Part shown: piece after piece, positions 1 through 12,900 of the stretch | How the letters are laid out: the number at the start of each line of letters is the position of its first letter | Numbering within the stretch: the first letter of the stretch is position 1 | Assembly (NCBI GenBank): GCA_003254885.1 | Contig: QANT01006358.1 | Location: forward strand, 62,001-126,000 | From: Purshia tridentata | Lineage: Eukaryota > Streptophyta > Magnoliopsida > Rosales > Rosaceae | DNA: 64,000 nt | Direction of reading: 5' to 3' | Position numbers and translations under genes: made by a program | The notes under the pieces: model-generated | What the model was told of the DNA's origin: nothing | Databases searched by the model: none | Seen by the model: only the letters and a program-made list of their open reading frames with translations

Positions 1-93
1 TTTGTGTTTTTAAAACATGGACAATTGGTGACTGTTTTAGATTTGTGGCTATTATGTCGAGGGTGCTTTAAGCAATTATTTGCCCTCAGCAGG

Positions 94-1308
94 ATGTTAT
101 GTGTCTTGATGAAGAATGCAAAGATGTCCGAAGATGTTCATGCTGCATTGACCTGTGATGACATCCTACATGAAATCCTTCTTCGACTGCCAGAGAAATC
201 TGTTTTCAGTTTCATGCTCGTATCAAAGAGGTGGCTTCGTGTGATATCTAGCTCTTCTTTTTGGTATGATTACCATACTCGATGGAGAGTAAATCGTCAT
301 CTTTTGGGATTCTTTGTGTGCAACCATCTATACCTTGGTAGGCCAAAAGATGGCATCCGTCGGCCCCAATCAGAGCCTGCAATTCAGTTTTTATCAACTT
401 GTGGAGAAGGCGATAATTTGTTTACTGGGATCCTCAAGCAGCTTGGTTTTTTCGTTGACTCTTCCAATGGCCTTCTTCTTTGTGGCCGCCATCCAATGGA
501 ATATTCTGTGTGGAATCCATTCACCAAACAGCTAGACCACCTTCCTCAACCTCAACGATTCTATAAAAGTTTGTGTATGGCATTCATCACTGAGTATTGC
601 TTTGATGATATCAACTACAAAGTTATACGCGCAAAATGTGTATGCAAACTTGATGGAGTTTATACCGTCTCCATTGAGACTTTCTCTTCATTGACTGGTA
701 CATGGAAACATTTTACGCTCACTTGCTCTTCAACATTTGCCTTGTGTCCTTGGACAGTGGCTACTGTGATTAATGGCGTCATATACTGGTCTGCAACACA
801 AAGAAATATAGCCATTTATGACCCACGCCTTGGAGATAGGCGAATAAAATTGCTTAAATTACCAGATGGTAAGATTTCTCATGATTACGAGGAGTCTGTT
901 CTTGGGGAGTCTTCAGATGGGCTTTTGCAGTATGGCCAGAGCAGCAGGTCAGGCATGGAGATATGGATTCTTGAGAAGGGAAGAGATATTTTCTCATCGA
1001 TTGACACAAGTAATGTTCAATCAGAAAACAGGTGGAATTTAAGATACAGATTAAGTTTCAAAGCAATGTGGAAGCAAAATCCAAGCTATGGCAAGAATTC
1101 TAAAGAAGCTCAAATATTGTCATTCCTTCCTCAGAATTCTGAATATGTCTTCATTAGATCCGGACGCAACATATTTCTCTTTCACCATGAAAATCAAAAG
1201 CTGAAGATGATTAATTATCTTGGTGCTAACTCATCTATTCAATGGGATTTCAGTGAAGTAGTGCCTTACTTTAGACCTTCTTGGCCGCGTTCTTCTTTAT
1301 GCCTCTAA
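94..1308 (+). CDS. F-box protein with F-box-associated C-terminal region
   Basis: Predicted substrate receptor of an SCF ubiquitin ligase: the F-box would bind SKP1/ASK and the C-terminal region would choose the target. The F-box (LTCDDILHEILLRLP, then VSKRW) lies at about residues 19-60, followed by some 340 residues of F-box-associated type, including a VWNPFTKQL stretch typical of these plant proteins. The reading frame stays open to base 4, but only through a GTG codon. The first ATG is at 94, just after a pyrimidine-rich stretch ending in CAG at 87-89 that looks like a 3' splice site, so a leader exon probably lies left of the window. In-frame ATGs at 109 and 124 are alternatives. From 94 the product is 404 residues and appears whole. 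The target is unknown. Confidence 0.85.
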   Translation: MLCVLMKNAKMSEDVHAALTCDDILHEILLRLPEKSVFSFMLVSKRWLRVISSSSFWYDYHTRWRVNRHLLGFFVCNHLYLGRPKDGIRRPQSEPAIQFLSTCGEGDNLFTGILKQLGFFVDSSNGLLLCGRHPMEYSVWNPFTKQLDHLPQPQRFYKSLCMAFITEYCFDDINYKVIRAKCVCKLDGVYTVSIETFSSLTGTWKHFTLTCSSTFALCPWTVATVINGVIYWSATQRNIAIYDPRLGDRRIKLLKLPDGKISHDYEESVLGESSDGLLQYGQSSRSGMEIWILEKGRDIFSSIDTSNVQSENRWNLRYRLSFKAMWKQNPSYGKNSKEAQILSFLPQNSEYVFIRSGRNIFLFHHENQKLKMINYLGANSSIQWDFSEVVPYFRPSWPRSSLCL

Positions 1309-2200
1309 ATATAGACCATGACTTGCTTAATTATCATTTCAGAGGAGAATTTGTAAAAACCTAATTTTATGATCCCTACCTGTGTCCTGAGAATATGACA
1401 TTTTTCCTACCTTCTTTTCATTTTGGTATGTTCATATGTTCACAAGTTTTCTGTTAACTTTTTATGGCAACTTCAGTTTAATTTTCGATAATGTTTATGG
1501 TTTACTCCAATATCTCAAATTTACTTCAAGCTTAGACAAAAGTCACATCTAATTGACTTTCAATCGCAAAATGGTCTGCATAGTAACCTTTTATCCAAGC
1601 CAAGAGTGGGACAAAAGGAAAACTATTAACTTAGATGGCATCATAGTTAGGTTTATAAGTATGGATAAAACTCAAAATGGCAACAACAAACTTTGTTCTG
1701 TTACTCATGCAAATGTAGGGTAAATGTCACATACATTATATTCATGTACGAGGGCTCTGTTGATAGAGTTAAGTCGGACTCTCATTGAAAATAGCTAGTT
1801 TATAACCAACATGTCCACTAATAAATAATAATTTAAGCTAATAAATGCAGTTCATTCAAGACAATTACCCTATATCTTTAAAAAAATATATATGTAAAAG
1901 CATTTGTTTTAAAGGAATTTAACAAAGGAATAAAATATGTAAGTTATTTTTTTACGAAAAATAAAGTGGGCAGAGAATCCTGCTACATATTTTTCGTGCT
2001 GACGCGGTCAAAATCACATTCATATAAAAAAGAAAAGAAAATCCAGTCCATTAAAATACCAAGACATGATTTCAATCCAACGGTACAAATGACGAGTTGC
2101 AATACATTCGGCTACACAAGATCTGGACATCGGCTAGACCCCCAGAGCACAACGCCACAACGACATAAACAGACGTACCGTTAAGAAAGAGAGAGAAGAC
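1309..2200. other. Intergenic, F-box 3' flank
   Basis: AT-rich sequence between the F-box stop and the presumed myosin promoter. I see no coding frame or structured element I can defend. Confidence 0.5.
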
Positions 2201-2289
2201 TTGGTTAGTAGCCACTAATTGGCGCGAAACCAAAGGAAAGCAACCGAAAGAACAGGCCGTTGTGAAGAATGTCACTCCCACAAGCCACT

Positions 2290-2515
2290 GGATCCACATT
2301 CACTTCCCACACACAAACACACAAACAAAACTTTCCCACCTCACCAATCAATCAATCTTTTTTTTCTCTTTCTATTCCCTCCCATTTTTTCCTTCACTTT
2401 CTTGCCAACTTTCTCGGAAAATGGAGTTTTCTGGCGTGTTGATCCAATATGTCTGACCCCATTAACCTCGATCCTTGTTGGTTCTGAAACTTTGATGGTT
2501 TTGCTCAAAAGGGTA
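2290..2515 (+). promoter_or_regulatory. Probable 5' leader exon of the myosin XI gene, with upstream ORFs
   Basis: A pyrimidine- and CA-rich stretch typical of plant 5' leaders. It carries short upstream reading frames: ATG at 2421 (11 codons, stop ending 2456) and ATG at 2450 (12 codons). A possible donor lies near 2510. No TSS evidence is available, so the exon borders are inferred. Confidence 0.35.
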
Positions 2516-2937
2516 TTTAACTCTTATGGTGTCTGGTGAAAAGGAACACTTCTCGGTTGGAGTAGCAGTTGATGGTTAAATATTGTCATGCAGCTCAACT
2601 TTATGATGAAAGCACCTAAGTTTTTGATGAGCTTTTGATTGGCAGCTTAAAAATGGTATTTGCGGTTTTGGTTGAATTTAATAAATCCACATAACGACAT
2701 AAGTTGATTTCGTATATCCATGCCTTTGTACCCTTTTTTTCTTCCTTTAAATTGTAGATCACACTAGGTTCCCCAAAATTCAATTTAAAATTATGTCCCA
2801 TTTAAAAACTAGTTCCAGGTTCAAGTGGTTGCTAGAATTTATGAGAACATCTTCACTTAGGACTTGGCTGTATATCAAAATGAATTTGTTAACATATGAT
2901 TACGTTTTTTATTTATTATTGAATTTGTTAACATCTT

Positions 2938-2988
2938 CACTAAACAATGGTTCCATTTTGTACGACAAAATGGAACCATTGTTTAGTG
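2938..2988. repeat. Perfect 24-bp inverted repeat with a 3-base loop
   Basis: Arms 2938-2961 and 2965-2988 are exact reverse complements separated by ACG. It lies between the presumed leader exon and the start-codon microexon of the myosin gene, so it is probably intronic. Confidence 0.9.
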
Positions 2989-3041
2989 CTGGTTATCCTT
3001 TATAAAACCTAGAAATAGCTTGATAGTCCATTCCCAAACAG

Positions 3042-3056
3042 TTTAAGCTTCCGATG
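3042..3056 (+). other. Candidate 15-base microexon ending in the myosin start codon
   Basis: An AG at 3040-3041 after a C-rich stretch, then 12 leader bases, then ATG followed directly by GTATGA. This supplies the Met needed before the Gly-Thr-Pro-Val that opens the next exon at 3652. Other ATG-GT junctions exist upstream (2526, 2574) but have poorer donor contexts. Confidence 0.45.
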
Positions 3057-5559
3057 GTATGAAAGTTTTTCTCTGCTTGCATCTATCTGCCTCTCTAGGT
3101 GCATGATGGGGGTGCACATGAGGAGGGTATTAACTTGTTAACAAACTGTCTTCACTTGTTAACATAGGAATGACCACTCTTTTAACTTTCCCCTATAGCA
3201 AGCACCAACATTTAAAATAGAACTTTCCTGAACTATTTAGCTGGAGAAAGTACTAGTTTTCTCATTTCTTTATGCAAGACAGAAGGCTTGGCAACTCGAA
3301 CTAAGCATTGAGAAAGTGAGGCAAGTGTGCTTACCATCACACTATACTTTCGGTGGTGGTGGAAATATTTGTTGTGTGTGGATAGCTAACATAGATCTCA
3401 TAGATGAGCAACAGCAGTAGTAAGGTGTTGGACACATATTTTTGTTGAATAATTTGCCACTTTTAAATTATTTTATGTACCTAATTGTACTTTAACACTT
3501 AAATGTGTAACCCCCTTTACTTCTCTGCTAGAATTCATATAAAACGATTCAAATGTAGTCTTCAAAAATGGTTATAATTGAAGTTTGAGTTTATGAAGAC
3601 ATTTTAAATAAACTTTCCTGTATGAATTATTTGATATCTCTTCATATACAGGGAACACCAGTGAATATCATTGTAGGTTCTCATGTCTGGGTCGAAGACC
3701 CGGATTTGGCTTGGATTGATGGACAAGTGTCAAAGATTAATGGACAGGAAGCTGAGATCCAGGGTAGCAATGGGAAGAAGGTGCATTTCCTATTACTAAT
3801 TTGATTTTTGATTTTTCATCACTTAACTGCAAAGCAATTATTTCATTAGAAATAATTTTAATATTTGTTCTTTGAAAATTAGATTCACATTTCTTTTTAA
3901 TCTTAGATTATAGTAGTCTAATGAGATTCCTATTAAATTTTTGGTGCTATTAAGCTTGTTGCCAAATTGTCAAAAATATATCCAAAAGATATGGAAGCTC
4001 CTGCTGGCGGAGTTGATGACATGACAAAGCTATCTTATCTGCATGAGCCGGGAGTCTTGCAGAATTTAAAAATTAGATACGAACTTAATGAAATATATGT
4101 AAGTGGTCCGCCCTTCATTTTAATAGTCTCACAAAGTTTTCATTCTAATTGAAAATTCTTACTGTCTATAAGCATGGTATCTGCAATAATATATGCCTCC
4201 ATTTCTATCATGATAGACTTACACTGGAAATATCCTTATTGCCATTAACCCATTCCAAAGACTTCCCCATCTCTATGATGCTCACATGATGACACAATAC
4301 AAGGGAGCACCATTTGGAGAACTAAGTCCTCATGTTTTTGCAGTTGCTGATGTTGCATACAGGTTAATTTTATTTCTACTTTACATTCTATGTATTGCTC
4401 AATTTACCAATAAAACCAAATATTTACTATTAATGCTTTGGACAAATCAGGGCAATGATTCATGAGGGAAAAAGCAATTCAATTCTGGTTAGTGGTGAAA
4501 GTGGGGCAGGTAAAACTGAGACCACAAAAATGCTAATGCGGTACCTTGCATTTCTGGGTGGGCGGGCTGCAACTGAAGGACGCACAGTTGAACAACAAGT
4601 TCTTGAAGTATGATTGATATCCTAGCTTCCATTTAGCACTTAGATTAAGCTTCAATTACTCAAGTTCTTTTTATCAAGTTCCATTAGTTTTTTATACAAA
4701 TTCTTATGAAACATCTTTCTTTTTGGAGTGCAGTCAAATCCAGTTCTCGAAGCATTTGGCAATGCTAAAACTGTTAGAAATAACAATTCTAGGTAATACA
4801 CTTTTTCATTTGGGAAATGAAGTAGGGTGTTGATTCTCTCTGCCTTTTTCATTTAAGTTAATGTACTTTGACTTATAATTCACTAGTATACTTGCTGAGT
4901 TAATGTAAGGAAGAAGACTATATCAATCTTTTGACATGAATTACTTTATGTTATCTGCTGATAATTTTACTTTGGTGTTTTCTTTAAATTGATACCGGTG
5001 CAGTCGTTTTGGTAAATTTGTTGAAATCCAATTTGATAAGCAAGGAAGAATCTCAGGAGCAGCCATCAGAACTTACCTTCTGGAACGGTCTCGTGTTTGC
5101 CAAGTTTCTGATCCTGAACGCAACTACCACTGTTTCTACCTGCTTTGTGCTGCACCACAGGAGGTACGTTCCTATTGGAACTATAACTTTGATTAGGAAG
5201 ATCAAAGTATTGCTGCACATTTATTTTCTTACAATTTCTGTCTAATATTTGTTAATGTTGACAGGAAATTGAGAAATACAAGTTGGGAAATCCTAAATCA
5301 TTTCACTATCTTAACCAGTCACGTTGCTATGAACTGGTTGGTGTAAGTGATGCCCATGACTATCTTGCCACAAGGAGAGCTATGGATATTGTTGGAATAA
5401 GTGCAAAGGAGCAGGTATAGCCTTTTCTTAAATGCTTCCTATGTGCATCATGCATGGAACATAGAAAGACCATCTTCTCATCTCTCTCTCTCTCTCTCTC
5501 AGGACGCAATTTTTAACTTCCTATGTGCATCATGCATGGAACATAGAAAGATCATCTTC

Positions 5560-5602
<43 letters not shown>

Positions 5603-8600
5603 GACGCAATTTTTAGAGTAGTGGCTGCAATTCTTCATCTTGGAAATATTGTATTTACCAAGGGAAAGGAAGTTGATTCGTCAGTTCCAAAAGATGATCA
5701 ATCCAAATTCCATCTCAAAATGACTGCAGAGCTTCTCATGTTTGTATTCGTTTCTGATATTGCCCCCATAATTTGTTTTCCATTTTGTTTCCCTTTCATA
5801 TTGTAATAATTTGTGATCATTACATTCCTCAGGTGTGATGTTGATGCATTGGAAGATGCGTTATGTAAGCGTGTCATGATCACACCTGAAGAAGTTATCA
5901 AGAGAAGTCTTGATCCTCAAAGTGCAGCAATTAGCCGTGATGGTTTAGCAAAAACAATATATTCTCGATTGTTTGACTGGTAGGTCACCAGTGTTTAAAT
6001 TAATATATCAGATTTACATTTGGTTTATGAATAAGTTTCCTAATTACCTGAAAAAACAAAATGTAGACTGAGAAATTAGATGTTGATGTGATACTAAAGT
6101 CTCTCTATTTGTATCTATACAGGTTGGTGGACAAAATTAATGTCTCAATTGGACAAGATGCTAACTCCAAATCTCTGATTGGGGTCCTTGACATCTACGG
6201 TTTTGAAAGTTTTAAGACCAATAGGTAACAACTAATAAACACAGTATCATACTTAGAGTACATGGATATATCTATATATGTACATTGAGTGTATTTCTTA
6301 GGAAAAAGGAAATTGGAAAATGCACTAATGAGGACATTTCATATTAACCAACCTTATATGGGTTGGCAGTATTTTGCAACTTAATTTCAGCATATCATGC
6401 TGTGCAGTTTTGAGCAGTTCTGTATTAACTTCACAAATGAGAAATTGCAGCAGCATTTCAATCAGGTAATGCCTCAGATCATGTTAGCCTCTTTAGGTTT
6501 CTCTACTTTTTATCTTTTAGATTATTATTAGGATTATTATTAAAATTATTATGCATTTTAGCATTATATAATAAACTAAGTTCTTTCTGTGATCTTTTTA
6601 GCACGTCTTCAAAATGGAACAAGAAGAATACACAAAAGAGGAGATTGATTGGAGCTACATTGAATTTGTTGATAATCAAGATGTCTTGGATCTTATTGAA
6701 AAGGTTATTCCTATTCCTTTGCATCAATGCCAATGTTTAGTTCATTATCAGATCCAAACTGGACACTAAGGGAATCTGGTTTCCAAGGTCACTTGCAACT
6801 GTCTGGTCAGAAGTTTATTTATAAGCATATCTAGCAAGATGGATATATATATACATGCGCATATGTATAAACATATGTGTATCAGTGTATGAGCATTTGT
6901 CTGCGTGTGTGTGTGTGATTCAACATTTAGTTCCTTTTACCTCTCCTTGGGGTCCAAAATTGCTGCTAAATTTAATAAAAACGCGTCTGTTAATTAACAA
7001 GGATATTGGTGTGGTACATTTATTTTTCTTGAAAGTGCAGTTGTAACTTGCTGTGTTGTTTTATTCTTATTTGCTTAAAGATTCTCTGGCTCCTAGTCTG
7101 AATTACTTTGATGTTAACTAGAAAGAACTTCATCTAACCAAAAGAAGGAAATAACATAAAAAGAGATATCTGTGAGTCTACCTGCCAAATGAAAACTAAT
7201 TGGAATAAAGTATTTTCTAATATTTTGTGATAATTAAGAAGTTTAAGAAACAAATACCCATTTTCACCAGTATTAGCAGTGATGAGAAAGGGGCAGATGC
7301 GAAATAGTCTCCCCAAATACTCATACATTCTCCTAGAAATCATCCAATAATTTTCCTCTACAGATATGTTTAGATGATAATGACTTATACATATTAATGT
7401 GATTGGAGATACATATATCCAATGCTATTAATCAACCATCAATTTTTTGTTTACAAGTCTTTACATATTATGTTTCCTTTCACAGAAACCTGGTGGAATA
7501 GTTGCTCTCCTTGATGAAGCTTGGTAAGCTGTTAGTCCTCTGCTTTAAAACTTTTCTCGTTCTTCTTCAAATGGAAGGCCGTCAATGTTCTTTTGAGGCT
7601 TCTTTCATCCATTATTAGGAAATAAATTTTGAAATGTTAAAAGTATTAAGTATTAGGGATTATTTAAGGTTTTAGTTGGATGGCCTTTAAGAAAAAAAGA
7701 AGTTATAGCCGGATGGCAAATTGAACTTTTCTTTTCTTCATTCTTGCTAACTGCTTTTTTTTTGTTTTTTCCAGCATGTTTCCAAAGTCAACCCATGAAA
7801 CATTTGCAAATAAGCTTTATCAGACATTCAAAACTCATAAGCGCTTTATAAAGCCAAAACTTTCTCGCACAGATTTTACCATCGCTCATTATGCTGGAGA
7901 GGTAAAGTTAATAACGAAAGCAACAAATTCTGAAAATATAAGATACTTTGCATTTCAGAATTTTACCTTCTGGAAACTTCATCACAGGTCCTATATCAGT
8001 CTGACCAATTTTTGGACAAAAACAAAGACTATGTGGTTCCTGAACATCAAGACTTGTTGGGTGTTTCCAAATGTTCTTTTGTGGCAGGCCTTTTCCCTCC
8101 ACTTCCAGAGGAGACAACTAAATCTTCCAAGTTTTCTTCAATTGGCTCTCGTTTTAAGGTATTTTCCTATAGTCAACTTAACCCCAGATAAAGCTGCATG
8201 CAAGCTTGCAAGCTTGTGTGGCTTCTTTTATATTCTGCATTGTCATCTTATGCTGCAAGAAGTTGACACTCAATGTTTCTATGTTCTAATTGGTGCAGCT
8301 GCAACTGCAGCAGTTAATGGAGACCCTAAATTCTACAGAACCTCACTATATCAGATGTGTAAAGCCAAACAACCTTCTAAAACCAGCCATATTTGAGAAC
8401 GTCAACATTATGCAGCAACTGCGTTGTGGTGTGAGTAAATGATGTTCCTTTTCTCTTTTCCCTTTCTTCTTTTTTAATTAAATTTTTTTTCTTTCAGCTA
8501 CTACTGACCGTTTCTTTTATAGGGTGTTTTAGAAGCAATCCGAATTAGCTGTGCTGGATACCCTACTCGAAAACCATTTTTCGAATTTATAAACCGATTT

Positions 8601-9911
8601 GGACTTCTTGCCCCAGAGGTCTTGGAAGGAAAGTAAGTATAAGCGCTTAGGATTTTTCAGTTTAAGTGGGGAGAGAAAAGTTTTGGCCATAATATTTCAA
8701 CTTTCTGAGCCCGTTTTATTTATGAGCAGCTATGATGAAAAAGTTGCGTGCAAAAAGATTCTGGAAAAGAAGGGTCTTAAAGGATTTCAGGTAACATGAG
8801 GTGTTTGCATTCAAGCCTACTTAAAATTTATAGAATTATTGATGCACCTAGTATTTGATTCGCTCCAAATTGCCACAGCTTTAACCACTAGTACAACTGC
8901 TCATGCATGTTGCACCATGAACTAGAAAATGTAATTTAACCATTACAGACATGGACATAGTCTGCACTAGGACTGAAGCATGCCATGCATACATGGATGA
9001 TATAGTGATAAATACAACAAACGGAATTCACCCAGTCACATATTGAGGGTAGAGGCATTTGCTCGATTTTTCAGATAGGAAAAACAAAGGTATTCCTAAG
9101 GGCTGGTCAGATGGCTGAGCTAGATGCACGAAGAGCTGAAGTACTCAGTAGTGCAGCCAAAACTATCCAGCGGCGTGTACGAACCCATTATGCTCGGAAA
9201 CGGTTTATTGCATTGCGAAAGGCAACCATAATTATGCAATCAATATGCAGAGGTGAGCCACATGAAGAGTGTATGAGCACTAATCAGGTCTATAACTACA
9301 CAGTTCAATTTTATTCATAGAGAGTATCGAAGGATGTAGTTATTTTTTCCCTTTACTTTCTTTTGACACAACTTTTTGGGCCTCATTTAACTGGCAACCA
9401 GTTTCCTTCAATATTTTTGGTATTACTTGTAGGAAGTCTCGCTTGCAGAGTCTTTGAGGGCATAAAGAGAGAGGCAGCTGCTGTGAAAATTCAGAGGAAC
9501 ATACGTAAATACCAAGCCAGAACAACTTATAACAAACTCCATGTCTCAGTCCTTGTTTTGCAAACAGGTTTAAGAGCAATGGCTGCTCGTAAAGAATTCA
9601 GATTTAGAAAGCAAACTAAAGCAGCAACCATTATTCAGGTTGTATACAAAATATCTTGCAACTTTCATGAATTTTTTTTCTTCCAATGAAACTTTTAAGT
9701 GATCAAGAAACAACTTACATGCAACTTAAATGATTTCCTTTTTCCATTGCAAAGAAAAATTAAAAATTAAAAATTGCAGGCGGTGTGGCGTTGTCATAAA
9801 GCTGCCAAATACTTTAAGAAGCTCAAGAAGGGTTCAATAATCGCACAATGCAGAATGAGGGGAAAAATTGCAAGGAGGGAACTTAGGAAGCTCAAAATGG
9901 TCAGTATTAAA

Positions 9912-9951
<40 letters not shown>

Positions 9952-12900
9952 TGTGAAAAAATCATCAATTTATAGTCAAGTAGCCAACATGAGAGCAATA
10001 CATAAATTTAGTGCATACAGGACAGTGCATAATTTGAATAAAATAGGCACGGACAGAAGTAAAGTAGATGAGCCCTTTTACTTTTACGTAGACATGTATG
10101 TCTGGTTTTACTGTTGTTTCAGAGGGATGAATTATTCATCATTGCCATAAATATATTATGCACATTGTCCCTTTCTAGGTATACTTTTGAAATCTTCTTA
10201 TAATGCATGACTCTCTTTTTTATTTATGATATTCACATTTATCTCCAATTTTGTGCAGGCTGCAAGGGAAACAGGTGCACTTAAAGAAGCAAAAGATAAG
10301 CTGGAAAAACGAGTGGAGGAACTAACTTGGCGTCTACAGTTGGAAAAACGTTTAAGAGTAATTTCTATGTCTCTCAGAGTGATTTTGTTGGGTACAGAAG
10401 ATGCTGTGAAAGTCTGATGAATACTTTTTTCTATCTCAACTTATGAGTTCCAAAACATACTAGATAATCCATTGGTATTCTTTCAACCAATACATCTGAT
10501 AGAAAATTATGCCAGTTCAACATCCTTCTTTTATTTTTGCTTTTAATCCTTAACCATTGATGAGGCTCACAGATTTTTATTAGGTTTCTTATCAAAATTT
10601 TGTCATGCTAAAGTTCATGTCATTTTGCAGACTGACCTAGAAGAAGCAAAGGCACAAGAGACTACCAAATTGCAGAATTCATTGCAAGAAATGCAGAACA
10701 AACATGATGAAGCAAATGCATTGATTGCCAAGGAACGAGAGGCTGCAAAGAAATCTATTCAAGAAGCACCTCCTGTTATTAAGGAAACTAAAGTTGTTGT
10801 TGAGGACACCCAAAAAATCGAGTCTCTAACTGCAGAAGTGGACAAATTAATGGTATGAAGGTCCAGTTCAGTAAAAAGCACCTATAATACTCTGTCCCAC
10901 ATATTTTATGCATAAAATCTCTCTTCTTTAATGGTTATAACACTTGTATAGTATGGGGTAAGAGGGGCATTCACTGAGATGCTATTTGGACATATTGGAA
11001 CAAGAATGTTAAAGCACATTTCAAAATCAAAGTAAACGTTATTAACCAAGTTTAAATCTGGTGGGTGAGATGAAATCATATGCTGATCAATGGCCTGGTA
11101 GTCCTTATGGAATGTTCATGGTGATTTGTTTTAGCTAAGAGGGTAGTATATAGCATTAGATAGGATTCTGTGCCAAACCAGGTGTTTGTGGGAGACTAAT
11201 GATGATATTTTAAATAATTAGTTAAGATACTTTAGGCTGTTCTATGTATGTCTTTCAACTTTTATTGCTCATATATATAGCACTAGATATCATTTCATTT
11301 AGTTGATCGTGACCTTCTTTGTTCTACCTGCCACCTCCCCACCTTCCCAGGCCTCTTTGGAGTCGGAGAAACAAAGAGCAGATGAATGTGAAACAAAATA
11401 CAATGAAGTTCAAACATCATGTGAAGAACGACGTAAGAAATTAGAAGAAACAGAGAAAAAAGTTAATCAGCTCCAGGAAAATTTGACCAGGTAATATGAC
11501 ATATAAAGCATGAGTTTTCTATATTCTCATGTTTTCTCTGTTAACTGAATTTTACCAATTCTAACTTGTCTGATGTGGTTTAATGAAAATTCAAACTTCC
11601 TCGATTAGGCTAGAAGAGAAGCTTACCAATTTAGAATCAGAAAATCAAGTATTACGCCAACAAGCTGTGTCCATGGCACCTAATAAATTCCTTTCTGGAC
11701 GGTCCAGATCAATTATTCAGGTAATTTTAAATGTGAACCATGGAATTCTGTAATTTTTCAGATGGTTAAGATTTTCTTCTTGTTTGATGGTTGGCAGAGG
11801 GCAGCTGAAAGTGGTCATATTGGAGGGGATGCAAAGACATCTATGGTAAGTTTCTCTTCAACTTCAAGTATTAGCCTCAAAAGAGGCTCTATGATGCAGT
11901 GAAGGCTCTTTCTTAACTTTTCTGTTATGTTAACCACCTGAAAAAATGGATCAGGATCTACATAGTCCTTCAATAAACCACAGGGACTCAGAATTGGAGG
12001 ATAAGCCACAGAAATCACTAAATGAAAAACAGCAGGAGAATCAGGAGTTGCTCATTCGATGTATTGCTCAACACCTAGGCTTTGCAGGGAACAGACCTAT
12101 TGCGGCTTGCATCATATACAAATGCCTTTTGCAATGGAGATCATTTGAAGTTGACCGGACAAGCATTTTTGATAGGATTATTCAGACCATAGGCAATGCC
12201 ATTGAGGTTTGAAATTCCCATCCTTAATTTTTCTTCTGGTAGTTTGATTTTCTGTTTAAACTTAGCACAAACAAACCTCATTAACTTGAATACTACCGCT
12301 TGGATTTCAGACCCAGGATAATAATGATATCTTGGCCTATTGGTTATCCAATGCCTCAACGCTTCTACTACTACTCCAGCGCACATTGAAAGCAAGTGGT
12401 GCTGCAGGAATGACACCCCAACGGCGTCGATCATCATCAGCTACTTTGTTTGGAAGGATGACACAGGTAATTCTAGTCTCTTTTCAACCCATAATGCAAT
12501 CCATATATTTTAATTTCCTTGCTTCACATTTTTGCTATATTTTTCTCTAGAGTTTCCGTGGAACCCCACAAGGAGTCAATCTTTCCTTAATCAATGGTGG
12601 AATGAGTGGTGGAGTGGACTCTTTACGGCAAGTTGAAGCCAAGTACCCAGCTCTGCTTTTCAAACAGCAACTCACGGCATATGTAGAAAAGATTTATGGG
12701 ATGATTCGAGATAATTTGAAGAAAGAAATTTCTCCATTGCTTGGGTTGTGCATCCAGGTCCATTAATATATTCAACTATGGACTAGAAAACAGTTTATTG
12801 ACAAAATATAATTATACTTTCATGTATTTGTCAAGAACTATTACTAAATTGTAACTTTAACAGGCACCAAGGACATCTAGGGCAAGCTTGGTTAAAGGAT

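Noticed and set aside
7776-8396. A 206-codon continuous frame in the myosin gene
   Set aside because: It reads through an intron; spliced exons 7775-7901, 7988-8158 and 8299-8430 match myosin XI in the correct frame.
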